Positions 53,724-64,000 of a stretch of 64,000 bases of DNA are shown here, one piece after another. Below the pieces are notes generated by a model, which saw only the letters and a list, made by a program, of their open reading frames with translations, ran no database searches and was not told the origin of the DNA. The stretch lies in contig JAULSN010000010.1 of assembly GCA_033439765.1 (NCBI GenBank), positions 1 to 64,000 of the forward strand, in the 5' to 3' direction. Origin of the DNA: Lasiosphaeria ovina. Its lineage: Eukaryota; Ascomycota; Sordariomycetes; Sordariales; Lasiosphaeriaceae. Position 1 is the first letter of the stretch, and every line of letters begins with the position of its first letter. The position numbers and the translations under genes are program-made.

Positions 53724-55820
53724 TCATGAAGAATGAAACTCTTGTACTCCCACAGATGCCACCTTCTTATTGGACTCGCCGCCGGAGTCTCTTGTCTGGA
53801 ACTGGTTGACGGTGGTGGAGGGATAGGGGTCGATGGAGGCGGCCTCGGCCGAGAGCTTGCTGTTCCTGCGCTTCAAGAAGTACTTGTGACGAGGGGATGG
53901 GGGTTATTAGCTTCTGATCGACTGTGCGGTAGGGCAGAGTCTGAGATCAATGAAGAGGAAGACATACCAGATACCTGCGGCAATGGCGGCTAGGAAGGGC
54001 ACGCCGAGGCCGACGCTCACGCCGATGGTGACTCTGTTTGGCACGCCGCCCGTGTTGCCGTCCAGAACTGTGACGGGCGGTGTCGGTGGCGGGGGCGGGG
54101 GAGGCGTGTATGTAACTGGGACGCCCGTTGTGGCGTCCAAGACCCTCGCTTTTGTTCCGAATGCGACAGGGCTGGCTGTGCCGAGGTATGCCGTGGGTGG
54201 AATGGTCGGTCTGGCGCCCGAGGTCACGGCCGTGATCTAGGTGCTGGACGTGGTACTCACCCTCGTCTCCTGCAGAGACGCCGGGTAGTTGAGGAGGCTA
54301 GAAGACTTGCATACGACACCCGTGTATCTGACTTTGGCGCTGAGGGTTTTGGTCGTCAGGGTCTCGGCGCGCCCGATGAGCTCCGAAGCCCTGGGGCTGA
54401 GGGCCGGCGTTGTCTGCGGGGCGTCGGTAGGCTTGATGTTGGTTGCGCACGCGTCGGAGAGTGTCGTGTAGAAGACGGGTACCGTGACTTGCGGGTTCGG
54501 ACCCCAGGTGTTGTCGTTGAGGGCTACGGTTGCTCCGGCTGCAGCGCCAACTGCCAGCGTGTACTCTTCAATAACTCGTACCACGCAGCCGCTGGTGTCG
54601 CCTTCTGGAAGGGCTGTGATGTTGGTAAAAAATTCGGCGACATTGGCAAAGACACCGGCTTCTATGCCGGCGTGCGCTTCTTCGATATCAACCGGACCCC
54701 AGCCGATACTCGAAGTGCTGACCTGGAACCCTGCGTGGGCGCCGACGCGCAGGACGGCCCTGAGGGCGCCTGCCGAAGTCTGCACCGTGACAGGGAGGAA
54801 CTCAAGATGGCCGCCGTTGCTAGCAGCGGCAGGGTTCGGGTTAGCTGCAGCCTGCAGAGCCGATACTCTGGCGCAAGCGAGGACTCACAATATGAGTTTG
54901 GTGACGTTCTGGCTGAACAAGGCGATCTGGATTCCAACTTGGTCGTCGAGCTTGATGTGGACGCCGGACTGAAAGGAAATGGTGTCGTCGGCACTCAATA
55001 TCAAGTCAACGGTCAAGAAGATTCCGATCTCAAAGCTGTCGCCGATGCTTATGCCCATCGGAGTCGTTGACTTGAACAGGGGAAGCGTAAATGTCCCGCC
55101 CAACGACAAGGTGGTGTTGCGGTGCACGTAGATTTCCAAATTGTCGAATCCAAACAACATGATGCACTGGGGCAGGGGCGGGATGGCTATATTAAAGTCG
55201 GTGTCGAGCGTGTAGTTGTCGAAACTGAAGTCTTCGGAGCCCAAGCCAAGCGACAAGAGCTCATCCCATAGGTTCCCAAGATAGTCTACAATGTTGTCGA
55301 CGGCTTGTTCGGTTATTTTGAAAATTTTGTCGGCAACCTGGTGGGTGACATTGGTGATCGTGTTGCCAATATCGATTGTTCCGTTGATGGTCATCTGGGC
55401 TGTAGCTGTCCTATGATGTAGCAGGTAAGACAGGCCACTTCGATGCCTGCTGCCACCTTCACCCCGTTCTGCGTCCCGTCTATGTCTCTTGGACAAGGTC
55501 AGCCGCTACTCGCCCCTATACACCACGAGACGTGTTCGACAGGTACGACCAAATTCTTACGCGTGAAATAGGGTTGCTTCCGACCAGCTCTTATCCAGAA
55601 CTGCGTTTTTGTTGAGAATGGGCTCGTCACCATAGAGGGCGGCGGCCTTGACAAGTTGCTGGCGGATGGCCATGATCGTATCTAGGTCAGATGTGCCTTC
55701 AAAGTTGCGGACACGGAAACCAGGATACACGGCCGATGGGTTGTCAATCCGAGAAACGACCGCGAGACAGAGACTGGCCGCCCAGCAGAGGGCCACGAAG
55801 CGACGGAGTAACAACATCAT
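53724..55820 (-). CDS. Secreted single-pass membrane protein of unknown family
   Basis: Multi-exon gene. Exon 1 (55561-55820) encodes a signal peptide (MMLLLRRFVALCWAASLCLA) and a short ectodomain. Exon 2 (54889-55410) follows a 150-nt intron with donor GTAAGA and acceptor ATCATAG. Exon 3 starts at 54819 after a GTGAGT intron with CTAAC branch. The ectodomain is a large Asn-glycosylation-rich beta-type region (YTLDTDFNIAIPPLPQC, VHRNTTLSLGGTF). A Pro-rich stalk and one transmembrane helix (GVSVGLGVPFLAAIAAGIW) follow, then a basic cytoplasmic tail (YFLKRRNSK) ending at 53724. The junctions of the last two or three exons are uncertain: an in-frame TAG at 54237 needs splicing out, and no single donor/acceptor pair is ideal. 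It looks like a surface sensor or adhesin. No family name can be given. Confidence 0.6.
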
Positions 55821-57218
55821 TGCTGAGGGACGGGGATGGGGTTTCCAGAGATTAAAAAGTTGAAGGGAAAAGCTTCAGGGTGACCAGCGCAACGCCATGG
55901 CGAACGAGATGGAGGATTCCCTATATGCCTGACCAACCCACTGTTGACTGAGAGCCTTATTCCAATGTCTGGACCCCAACTTGTTTCTGTCGCCAGCCTT
56001 ATTTTGCCCCAGCAGCATTCCTGCCTTCCCGCCAGGGCGTCTCCCTCGGATGATTAGAGCCATCAAATCATCTGTGGCTTTGCGGAAACGGGATGCAGGG
56101 GCTTGTTGCGGGTGATTAAGGGCGACAGACTTGCATGGTACAGCAGGCTAGCTGCATGGAGGGCAGGGTCAAAATCCCAGAGCCTTGTGAGCACCGCTAA
56201 AAGTAACGGTACCGTAGCATGTAATTACATCTGCTCAAGGAGGTACTTCCATAATTAGATCCACTGATGGGACGGATGGTCGGTCACAGGGTCGGCTCCC
56301 ACGGCCTTGTGCCGTCGGTCTGTTTACAACAACACTAGGAGCCGCATGCCACCAACTCTGCCTGCTTTGAGGTATCTTCAGCCGGCTGCTGATGTAGGTT
56401 GAAGCTTGCATATGTAAGATGCCAAGAGCAAACTGAAACCTACGACCTGCAATTGTCTGCACGCTGCTTGGCTGTTCGCGATGAACCGTGTTCAGCGCCT
56501 CATAAACCGGGCGTTGAATACGGTCGACCACCGCATCACAGCCCCCTAAAATTGGAAACCTGACCTGTGGTAGCCCGCCACAGCCTCCAGCTTGCATGCG
56601 GCTAGGTTTGCGGCTGGCTCCAAATTAAACTGCTGCCTGCACGCCGTTGCGCGCAGAACCCATCCACTGACGGTAATTATTCTGTACTGGGCACCGAGCA
56701 CATCTGTCGTGCCGGGCGCTCCGAGACGCGAACAGCCAGAAAGGAAAATATCCGGGCATTCCCTTTTCCTTCATCGTTAATCAAGACCAAGCGACGCAGG
56801 ACGTAACAAAATTAGAAAGTGATATACATTCAAAGCGATAATGTAAATGACTGACAGGTAATTAGCTCTCTCACAACGAAGTCGTCACATCGCCCGGGAG
56901 ACCGACGCGGAAGATTTCCTGGCTACGCGACATGGCAGCGGGGAGTGTGATACCGAGTATCGTAGAACAAGCAGGCGTAAGGCAAGAGCTTTGACATGGG
57001 TACCCAAGCTGAATATCGGTGTATCCCTAAGGGGGGAGGGGTCCTTGGCAGCTGCTGGCAGTTGAGATCGGAGCCTGATTGAGGCCTGTAAAATCCGGAA
57101 TTACTACCGGCCGTCTTACCGCCTATGTGCCAGCCCAGCTGCCAGGCTGCCTGGCACAGTAAGGTTTGAGTCCGTTACTCTTCAAGGCCCCAAAACTCGG
57201 CGACCAAGGTGACAACCC
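55821..57218. other. Intergenic, nothing recognised
   Basis: About 1.4 kb. The only structure seen is an 8-bp hairpin, TGTGCCAG (57126) with CTGGCACA (57151). Confidence 0.5.
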
Positions 57219-57221
57219 TTA

Positions 57222-57359
57222 GTCACAAAACGGTTGATTCGCAAAAATATTCTCTAGGGTTATACATGGTGTAAGTAGAGACTTTATAAAGCTACTATAT
57301 CTTGCTAATAAACTAGATTATGAGCTACGTGTTTTACAAATCAACCGTTTTGTTGCGAC
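57222..57359. mobile_element. 138-bp MITE with long terminal inverted repeats
   Basis: The left end reads GTCACAAAACGGTTGATTCG and the right end, on the other strand, GTCGCAACAAAACGGTTGATT. The arms match over about 20 bp, with a 3-bp insertion in the right one. The interior is AT-rich and non-coding. TTA flanks both sides, so the duplication may be TTA or TA; TA with AGTC-type ends would fit the Tc1/mariner (pogo/Fot1) group. Confidence 0.75.
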
Positions 57360-57362
57360 TTA

Positions 57363-59268
57363 GCGTACCTGACGAGGAAGCACTAAACGACGGCGAACAT
57401 GTTGATAAAATGTAGACAGGCAATGTCTTAGCATCTTTATTATGAACACACATAAATATATTAGAGGTAATAGCAAGGCGATGCTTTTCGCAACGGTCAG
57501 CTGATGTCCCCCTCTGTCGTTCTAGAACTATGAGAACTGCGTCCACGTAATTATTCCATATAGACGACATCTTAGAAGATAAGTAACTTGGTACCTAGTG
57601 GTACGCCAATGTATTCGACATGGATAAGAATGTTTCGAAGATGGATATTAATTGGATACCTACCATTAAATTCTTTCCCTTGCTGAAATTATCTCGCAAA
57701 AACGTAACAGCCTTTACGACTGTGGGGGGGTTGGTGGACCCGGGAGCCGAGTGGCGGAGCCGCAGAGGCAACAAAAGTAGGTGATATTAGTATGCAGCAC
57801 TAATTGATAAGTGTCTATGACCTAGTTCCTCCTTTTATGCGTATGGCTTGTGCGCCTGTGCGCCCATGAGCCCTGGGTAGACATTCCTGTCCTTTGGACG
57901 GGCCTCAGTGCCCGTCGCGTACTCCTCACTAACCTTGCCTCCCTACGGCCGACCAACGCCCATGATAATGACTATTTAACGTGGCTAGGTCCACCGGGGG
58001 TAAGTGCTACTGCTTTTCACAACGCAATTCCATCTTCATATGTAACCTTAGCTAGGGTTATGGCATAGCCAAAGTACGACCGGTTTACCATCAAGATTCC
58101 AGACAGATAACTACGAAATCTTCAAAATCTCTTATCAACCTCGTCCAGCCTGGGAGCTCCATTGAACTGGTAACGATCCTACCAACACATCGTCGCGACA
58201 TGGGGCCCGAGGTCTTTAACCAATTCATCGTAAACGCCGTCGGCGAAAAGAAAGTTGCATACCGCGCATTTAGCAGCTGCAACCGGCCCTACCGGACTAT
58301 CTCCGACAACCCCGCCTCTAACGGTATTCGTTGGTCCGTCGGCCAAGAAATCAGAGCCGTGATTGGAAGCATGTCCCTACGGACACGGAGGGCCAAGTGA
58401 AAGCGAAAGCGAGAGCGAGAGACCTTGGCGAGCCAAAAGGAGCCAGCAATCATTAAATATTCACGGCCAATAAGATGTTGATATTCTGCATTTGAGCCAA
58501 CAAGTGCCCGTTTCCAGACGTCAGTCTTGCGCCGATTATGTCAGCTGGTAACACCGAGGTTCAGGATGGACAACAGAACAAACTCATCCGCAGCCACATA
58601 CATTTTCGGCCAGGTGCTGCTGATAAATCATTGTAATTATGCAATCCGTTGTACGTGCATGCAAACACCGTATACGTACCACTCGTCTAGGAACTGCATG
58701 CCGAATACCGAGCATTGATGATAAATCACAACATTCGAGAATGATGCAGTTATCGTTGCCACGGTCACATTTCAGTCGGAATATATCCGGGAACATAGTC
58801 GAAGCTAAACGATCTACCATAATTGGACCAGCTGTATCAGCTTGACAAACTTCCGTTCCTTGACAGCCGCGGCTCATCCCGAGACGGGTGCCACCAGCCA
58901 CAAACACAAACTGTTAGTGTGGCGGGGTAGTCTCAGCTGCAGTACTCACTCAGCGCACGTGGGAGGGACTTTCAAGGCCCACGGAACCCTCCTCGGGGAT
59001 CCCCACGAGCCAGGCCCGACTCTACGGACGGGGATACTGGCCGGCCCTTAAGTCCGAGTCCGGTTTCACCTACGGGCTTCGATAAGATAGACTGGGACCT
59101 GGAGTCTACATAAGACGGCTCCATTCCTGCTGGCCGTTCCCATTTTTTTAGCTTCCATACGCTATCAGCACGGCCGCACAGCGACTTGACGATCTGCCAA
59201 CGACCACTCCCGCATCCGCATCCGCATCCCCGCATCCGCAACCCCCCAGCTCCGGACCTCCCTCCGAA
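57363..59268. other. Intergenic, nothing recognised
   Basis: About 1.9 kb without a supported gene. A short GA-rich microsatellite (GAAAGCGAAAGCGAGAGCGA) lies near 58395. The last 90 bp is C-rich leader of the next gene. Confidence 0.5.
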
Positions 59269-60352
59269 ATGGCGCCCAACCTCGAGGCCGGCGCCCTATT
59301 CAGCGTCAAGGGTATGGTGGCCGTCATCACTGGCGGCGGCTCTGGTACTTTCCCCCGTCCCGCATGTCCATGCACACTCGGGCGACTGACACGGACGACA
59401 TGACAGGCATCGGCCTCGTCATGTCGCAGGCCCTTGCTGCCAATGGCGCGGCAAAGGTGTACATCCTCGGGCGGCGCCTCGGAGTGCTGGAAGAGGCGGC
59501 CGCAGCGACGTCACCAGCAAACGTGTTGGTGCCCGTGCAGTGCGACGTGACGTCCAAGGAGTCGCTGCAGGCGGCCGTCGACACCATCACACGCGAGACG
59601 GGCTTCGTGAACCTGCTGCTGGTCAACTCGGGCATCATCGGGCCGCTCAACGGCTACCAAGCAGTGAGGACGACGACGATTTCGGAACTGCGCCGGACCG
59701 TGTTCACCGACATGGACGCGGCCGCCATGACGGAGACGATGCACGTCAACGTTACGGGTGCCTTCTTCACCATGGCCGCCTTCCTCGAGCTGCTCGACGC
59801 GGGCAACCAGCACGCCGTCGCCGGCACCGGGTTTGACGCCCCCGTCAACGACGCCCAGGCCCGCGCCGGCGTCCCGTCGGTCCAGAGCCAGGTCGTGTAC
59901 ACGAGCAGCATCTCGGGCTACAGCCGCGACGGCCTCACGTCGCCGCCGGCCTACGCCAGCTCCAAGGCCGCCGTGCTGCACCTCACCAAGCTCAGCAGCT
60001 CGAGTCTTGCAAAGTTTGGCATCCGCGTGAACGCCATAGCTCCAGGCCGTGAGTGCCCCCTTGTGTCATAACTACACCCTTCCCGTGAGCCCGCTGGGGC
60101 GGTGCCGAGAAAATACTAATCTCCCCGCACCCAGTCTTCCCGTCTGAGATGGCCAAGGGCATCATTGGGAACCGCACGCCGGAGACAGAGGAGCTCACCG
60201 ACCAGAAGTTCATCCCCGCGCGGCGCTTCGGCACCGAGGAGGACATGGCCGGCACGATCTTGTATCTCGCCAGCCGCGCTGGTGGGTTCTGCAACGGCAC
60301 CCTGCTTGTCATGGACGGCGGGCGGCTGTCGCAGATGCCCTCGGCTGTTTGA
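59269..60352 (+). CDS. Short-chain dehydrogenase/reductase, 311 aa
   Basis: Proposed CDS is join(59269..59344,59407..60048,60135..60352). The first intron (62 nt) splits the Gly of the cofactor loop TGGGSGIG. The second (86 nt) splits APG|LFPSEM, a typical SDR position. The Rossmann fold carries TGGGSGIG, NSGIIGPL in place of NAG, catalytic Ser in YTSSISGYSR and YASSK. The C-terminus has the FCNGTLLVMDGGR cofactor/tetramer strand. Preference for NAD(H) or NADP(H) and substrate are not clear. Similar fungal SDRs are annotated as rhamnolipid-type or secondary-metabolite reductases. It converges with the FAD/Rieske gene about 250 bp away. Confidence 0.85.
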
Positions 60353-60606
60353 TCTGGGCTCTAGTGATTCCCTGCCAGTTAGAAATACAACTAGTGTGTC
60401 TGTCGGCTTCAGGGGCAGGAAGTTGTTCGTACGGGAAGGAAAACCTCGAAATCTTGTCATGAATATGATGGACAACAGTAGGCAGAAACCATTCTGATAC
60501 CGAGTAGACTTCTGTTGTCAATACTATTCAACTGAATGGAGGGTTTTGTGGCACCGATTCTGCGCCGTAGCCATCCAGTGAATTTGTAATTATTTAACAT
60601 CCCAGT

Positions 60607-62413
60607 TCAAGATGCAGCCTCCTGCTCGGTTTTGCCAGCCTCGTCCTGCGGCGCCAGATTTGCCTTGGCCGGCCCAATGACACACATGCCCTCTTTAGAG
60701 AAGCGGCTGCCGTGGACGGGGCAGTCGAAGCTCTTCTCGGCCGCGTTCCAGCACACGACGCCCTTGAGGTGTGGACACAGCGCACTGAAGCTGTGCACCT
60801 TGCCGCTGTCGTCCTTGTAGATGGCCGTGGGTTTTCCTAATTTCTATGGATGTTTTAGCACGTATGCCCCAAGAGCAGCACGAATAAAGAGGGTGAAAAC
60901 AATCCCAACATACCGTATTCAACACGCCACCGCTCCCCGGCACCAGGTCCTCAATGTCGGCAATGTCGGACTGCAAGAAACGCTTGTACTGCGCGTTGAT
61001 CTGCAGGTCGTGCGCTACCATGGACGGAAGGCTCTTGACTATGCTGGCCACGCGGTTGGGGTTGTACAGGGCGGCCCAGTCGTTCTGGACGCCGTCGATT
61101 TCGTCAGCGATCAGGCGGCCGGCGAGCACGCCGTGCGTCAGGCCGTCTCCAGAATCACCGGTGACAATGTAGATGCGGCCGCAGCCCTGGTTCTTGCCGA
61201 TGAAAGCCATAAAGTCGACGGGCTCAAAGATCTGGCCGCTCCAGCGGTAGTCGGCAGGGCCGGGGCGGACCTGGGGGAAGCGCTCGCGGGTCCAGGCCTC
61301 GAGCTCGGCGAAGCGCGGCACCGTGTCCTCCTGCCCGACCTTGTGGTCGCAGCCGCCGACGACGAGGTAGTCGTCGCGCTCGTCGCATGCCGTCAGCCGC
61401 ACGTACTTGTACGCGTCGGCGTTGTCGTACAGCAGGCAGTCCTCGACGCTACCGCGCGGTACCCGCATGGCGACGCAGTAGGAGCGGAAGAACTCGAGCT
61501 CGGTGATGACGCTCAGCTTCTGCAGGGGCACGCACGTCGCCTCGACCGCCTGCTCCGCCCGGATCGTGTGCCCGCTCTCGGTTGATACCTGCACTGTCTT
61601 GTGGCCCATGCCCAGGAGCTCTATGCCCTTCTCTTCGACGGCCATGACCCGCGTCCGTGCGAAGCACTGGAAGTTGGGCTGTATCCTGAGCCAGTTCAGC
61701 ACCCCGGCTAGGTATTTGGTCGGGTGGAACGTGGCTTGGTTGTCCGCCACGAGCCCGCCTCGCTGGTCGACGGCGCCGTTCCAGCCCTTGACTCTGAGGT
61801 TTTTCTGGTCGCTGTCAGCCACTTCACGTTATATAACTCCGGGGGACCCATCTCCAGCGCTCGGGACAAGTCAACATACGTCGAACCGCGTCTCGATTCC
61901 GAGCTTCTGCTGGTACTCGGCCTCCTTCCGCAGGAAATCAAGCTCGCTGTCGTGCTTCACGTGGCCGACTGGGTACTGGGACACGTCGTAGGCTGGCAGG
62001 CGACGGTACTCGCAGTCGATGGCGAGCTCAGCAGCGATGTCGCCGATACGGTCACGTGCCCAGGCGTGGCTCTCGGCAGCTACACGCGCGCCGGCCTCGC
62101 CGTGCTTCTTGGCGATCTCAGTGTAGCCGTCGTCGAGGTCGTTGGTCAGGTGGCCGCTGGTTCTGCCCGTCTCGCCCGACAGCACGTCGCGCGCCTCGAC
62201 GAGAACCACCTGCTTGCCGCGACGTACCAGCTCATATGCCGTTGATATGCCTGCGATGCCTGCGCCAACGATGACCACATCCGTCTCAAGGTTGCGGTCC
62301 AGCGGCGCGAACTGCGGCAGTGACGAGTAGGGCAGCTTGTGCACCCATACCGGGTCGGTCGCGCCCGAGGTGTGCATAGTGTGCTGCGGATCCGTGGAGG
62401 TCGGGGTCGCCAT
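60607..62413 (-). CDS. DAO-type FAD oxidoreductase with C-terminal Rieske domain
   Basis: Proposed CDS is complement(join(60607..60843,60914..61786,61880..62413)), 547 aa. The second intron (60844-60913, GTATGT...CCATAG) is clear. For the first, the donor GTATGT at 61879 is good but the acceptor may be at 61786 (phase fits) or 61811 (extra KNLRVK-like residues but phase does not fit). The N-terminal VIVGAGIAGISTAYEL binds FAD. The D-amino-acid-oxidase-like body has QATFHPTKYL, EATCVPLQKLSVI and VTGDSGDGLTHG. The C-terminus is a Rieske [2Fe-2S] domain with CPHLKGVVCW and CPVHGSRF ligands. Such enzymes probably oxidise amines or amino-acid-like substrates and pass electrons through the cluster. 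The start codon could lie in an upstream exon. Confidence 0.8.
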
Positions 62414-64000
62414 AGCTCTGGTCGTGGAACTGAATGCTCTGCTGAATCAAACCATCAGTATGTGTCTGAGCATTGTGCGAGTGAGCCATTTCGAAGCCAG
62501 GCACTGACTTACCTGGATGACGAGAGAGGTAGTGGTTGAGAACGTAGTCTTGTTGGCGGTGTCGATGGAAGAGGTGTAGATTTGTTTGTACACCGATTTG
62601 ACAACTCTAGCGCCTGGCCGATACCACGGGTCCTCCAAATATTCCCTAGGGGTGACGATGATGATGGCCTTCGCCAGAGTGTGACGTCACCACTCTGTGC
62701 GACACGCCGCAGGGGTGCGGGCGCCAAGCTTCTTGGCCCGAGGAGTCGTCGCGTGGAATTTCTCAACACTGGTGATAATGACAGATGCATTACTCAAAGG
62801 AATAGACCAATGATGGCCAGATGGGTGCGGAATATTGTGAAAGGGTCGATAAAATGTCGACAACTCGCAAGAGCTAGCGGGGCACCTTCAATGCTTAGTC
62901 TGCCAGATTCGCGGAGTGATGACACTACGGCGGTTTATATTCCCCCCCCCTATGTTGGGCCCCACAAAGAAATGGTGACGACACGATTCTCTAAGGAGAT
63001 CAACATGGAAACCCCAAAGCAGGCTCAGTGATACAACCGGTCATTTATTTCAGTTGTTAGGTTGGGTTAGAGCTGGCTGAGCATGGGGTGGGTTCAGTCG
63101 TCATGAAGTCCAACTCATCAAGCGGAACGGCATACAGAGCATTAACACAACAAATCAGTAGCTGCCTGCTATGGTTAAGCCGTAGTGGATATTTTACTGT
63201 ACTTACTTTCTCTTTTGGCGGACCCAGCTGAATCCTCTTCATCTTATCGGGGTGAAAGACGGAATTCTCAGGGAGTTCAGGCATGTGAAGACAATCGTTA
63301 TAGTTATCACACAATTGGTGAAAAAGTGGGTTAATCAGGAGTCCTACAAATGTGCTAATGTAGCGCACAATATTGAACGGCCCCTTTTTATTTGGCGTAC
63401 AAAACCGTTTGTGCATTCCTGACAGTGAAGGCCAGACAGAGACAAAAGTTCTGCTCAAACTAACGAAATCCACCCAACGTGCGTTATTGGAAGCGCTCAA
63501 CGAGGATGATCCCAGTGGCACCATCTAGTTAGCTCTTAGACTAGCTTGGCATCGATCACCATTGACTAGGCTTGGCAATGGGTGGAGGTCCAACCCCTCT
63601 TTAGACCCGAACTTTTGGGCCAACCACGAGACAGTCGCATTTCAGGGGGTGGCCACATGGCCATCTGGGTTGCTGTGCGGGAGTCTGAATATGGGTAAGG
63701 TGATCTTGATCCTTCGCTTCCACTTCTACTGGAGGGTTGCACAGGTAAAAAAAAAAGAAGGGCTAAGAACAGAATGTGAGGAAGAAGCACGCCGAAAGAG
63801 CGAGGATTAACTAGGTAACTAACCATCTAGAACTAGTGAAAGGGAGATTAAATGCAATTTCAACCTCGATTGCTCAACGACATGAGCGCTTTCCCCAAGT
63901 CGTCGATCGTCCAGAACCAAGCTGCCGGTGCTTTGACAAGTCCGAGGCCTCTGATCTTAGCTAGGTGGATAAAATCGTGCAGCCATAGGCCCGAAACCCG
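62414..64000. other. Right edge, no supported gene
   Basis: No recognisable gene. A minus-strand frame at 63057-63524 starts with ATG and contains a GTAAGT donor, but its product resembles nothing I know and its codon character is weak. Confidence 0.4.

Noticed and set aside
37660..62413. Interpretation as a polyketide or peptide biosynthetic cluster
   Set aside because: No PKS, NRPS, terpene cyclase or pathway-specific Zn2Cys6 regulator was seen among the genes.
63057..63524. 155-codon minus-strand frame with ATG and a GTAAGT donor
   Set aside because: Resembles no known family and has weak codon character; kept only as a remark on the right edge.

Overview
The window is nuclear DNA of a filamentous ascomycete (Pezizomycotina, probably Sordariomycetes). 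Genes on both strands carry short 41-150 nt introns with GTRNGT donors, CTAAC/CTGAC branch points and CAG/TAG acceptors. The protein families are typical of such fungi (HET, CVNH, caleosin, NADP-mannitol dehydrogenase, fungal P450s, DAO-Rieske fusions). One relic carries stop codons of the C-to-T type left by repeat-induced point mutation (RIP). No complete autonomous transposon, tRNA, rRNA or viral gene was recognised.

1-19 kb is a gene-poor accessory block holding four families I cannot name: a CCHC zinc-knuckle, Gag-like protein (intact at 5465-7369, diverged or broken copies at 587-1498 and 13235-14060), a 527-aa protein (2271-3854), a 679-aa protein (9806-11897) and a 745-aa acidic protein (15826-18063). 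They share leader, spacer and 3'-flank modules, and the copy at 13.2 kb is a chimera of two families. 18.8-19.8 kb is a transposon graveyard: a RIP-type coding relic, then a 566-bp non-autonomous hAT element with an 8-bp target duplication.

20-27.5 kb holds the most unusual gene, best modelled as three cyanovirin-N (CVNH) lectin domains fused to a HET incompatibility domain (20659-23972). Next to it is a frame-broken OTU-like gene with the same 3' flank starting within 10 bp of the stop, then an NADP-mannitol dehydrogenase. A MITE-like repeat (20226-20445) has an inverted copy at 52979-53238.

29.2-36.6 kb is one 7.4-kb open reading frame for a 2468-aa protein: Cys-rich head, very acidic repeats (EEPV, GGGGEGDE), then a strongly cationic tail of Trp/Leu/Phe-Arg modules.

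37.6-64 kb is mostly oxidative and small-molecule metabolism: FAD monooxygenase, small Cys-rich protein, secreted muconate-cyclase-like lactonase, frameshifted P450, secreted amidohydrolase, caleosin, cupin, truncated P450 relic, a secreted/transmembrane protein, an SDR, and a convergent FAD/Rieske oxidoreductase. No PKS/NRPS backbone is present, so these are better read as catabolic or detoxifying genes than as a biosynthetic cluster.

Exon coordinates were read by eye from splice signals, reading frame and family conservation. They need transcript data.
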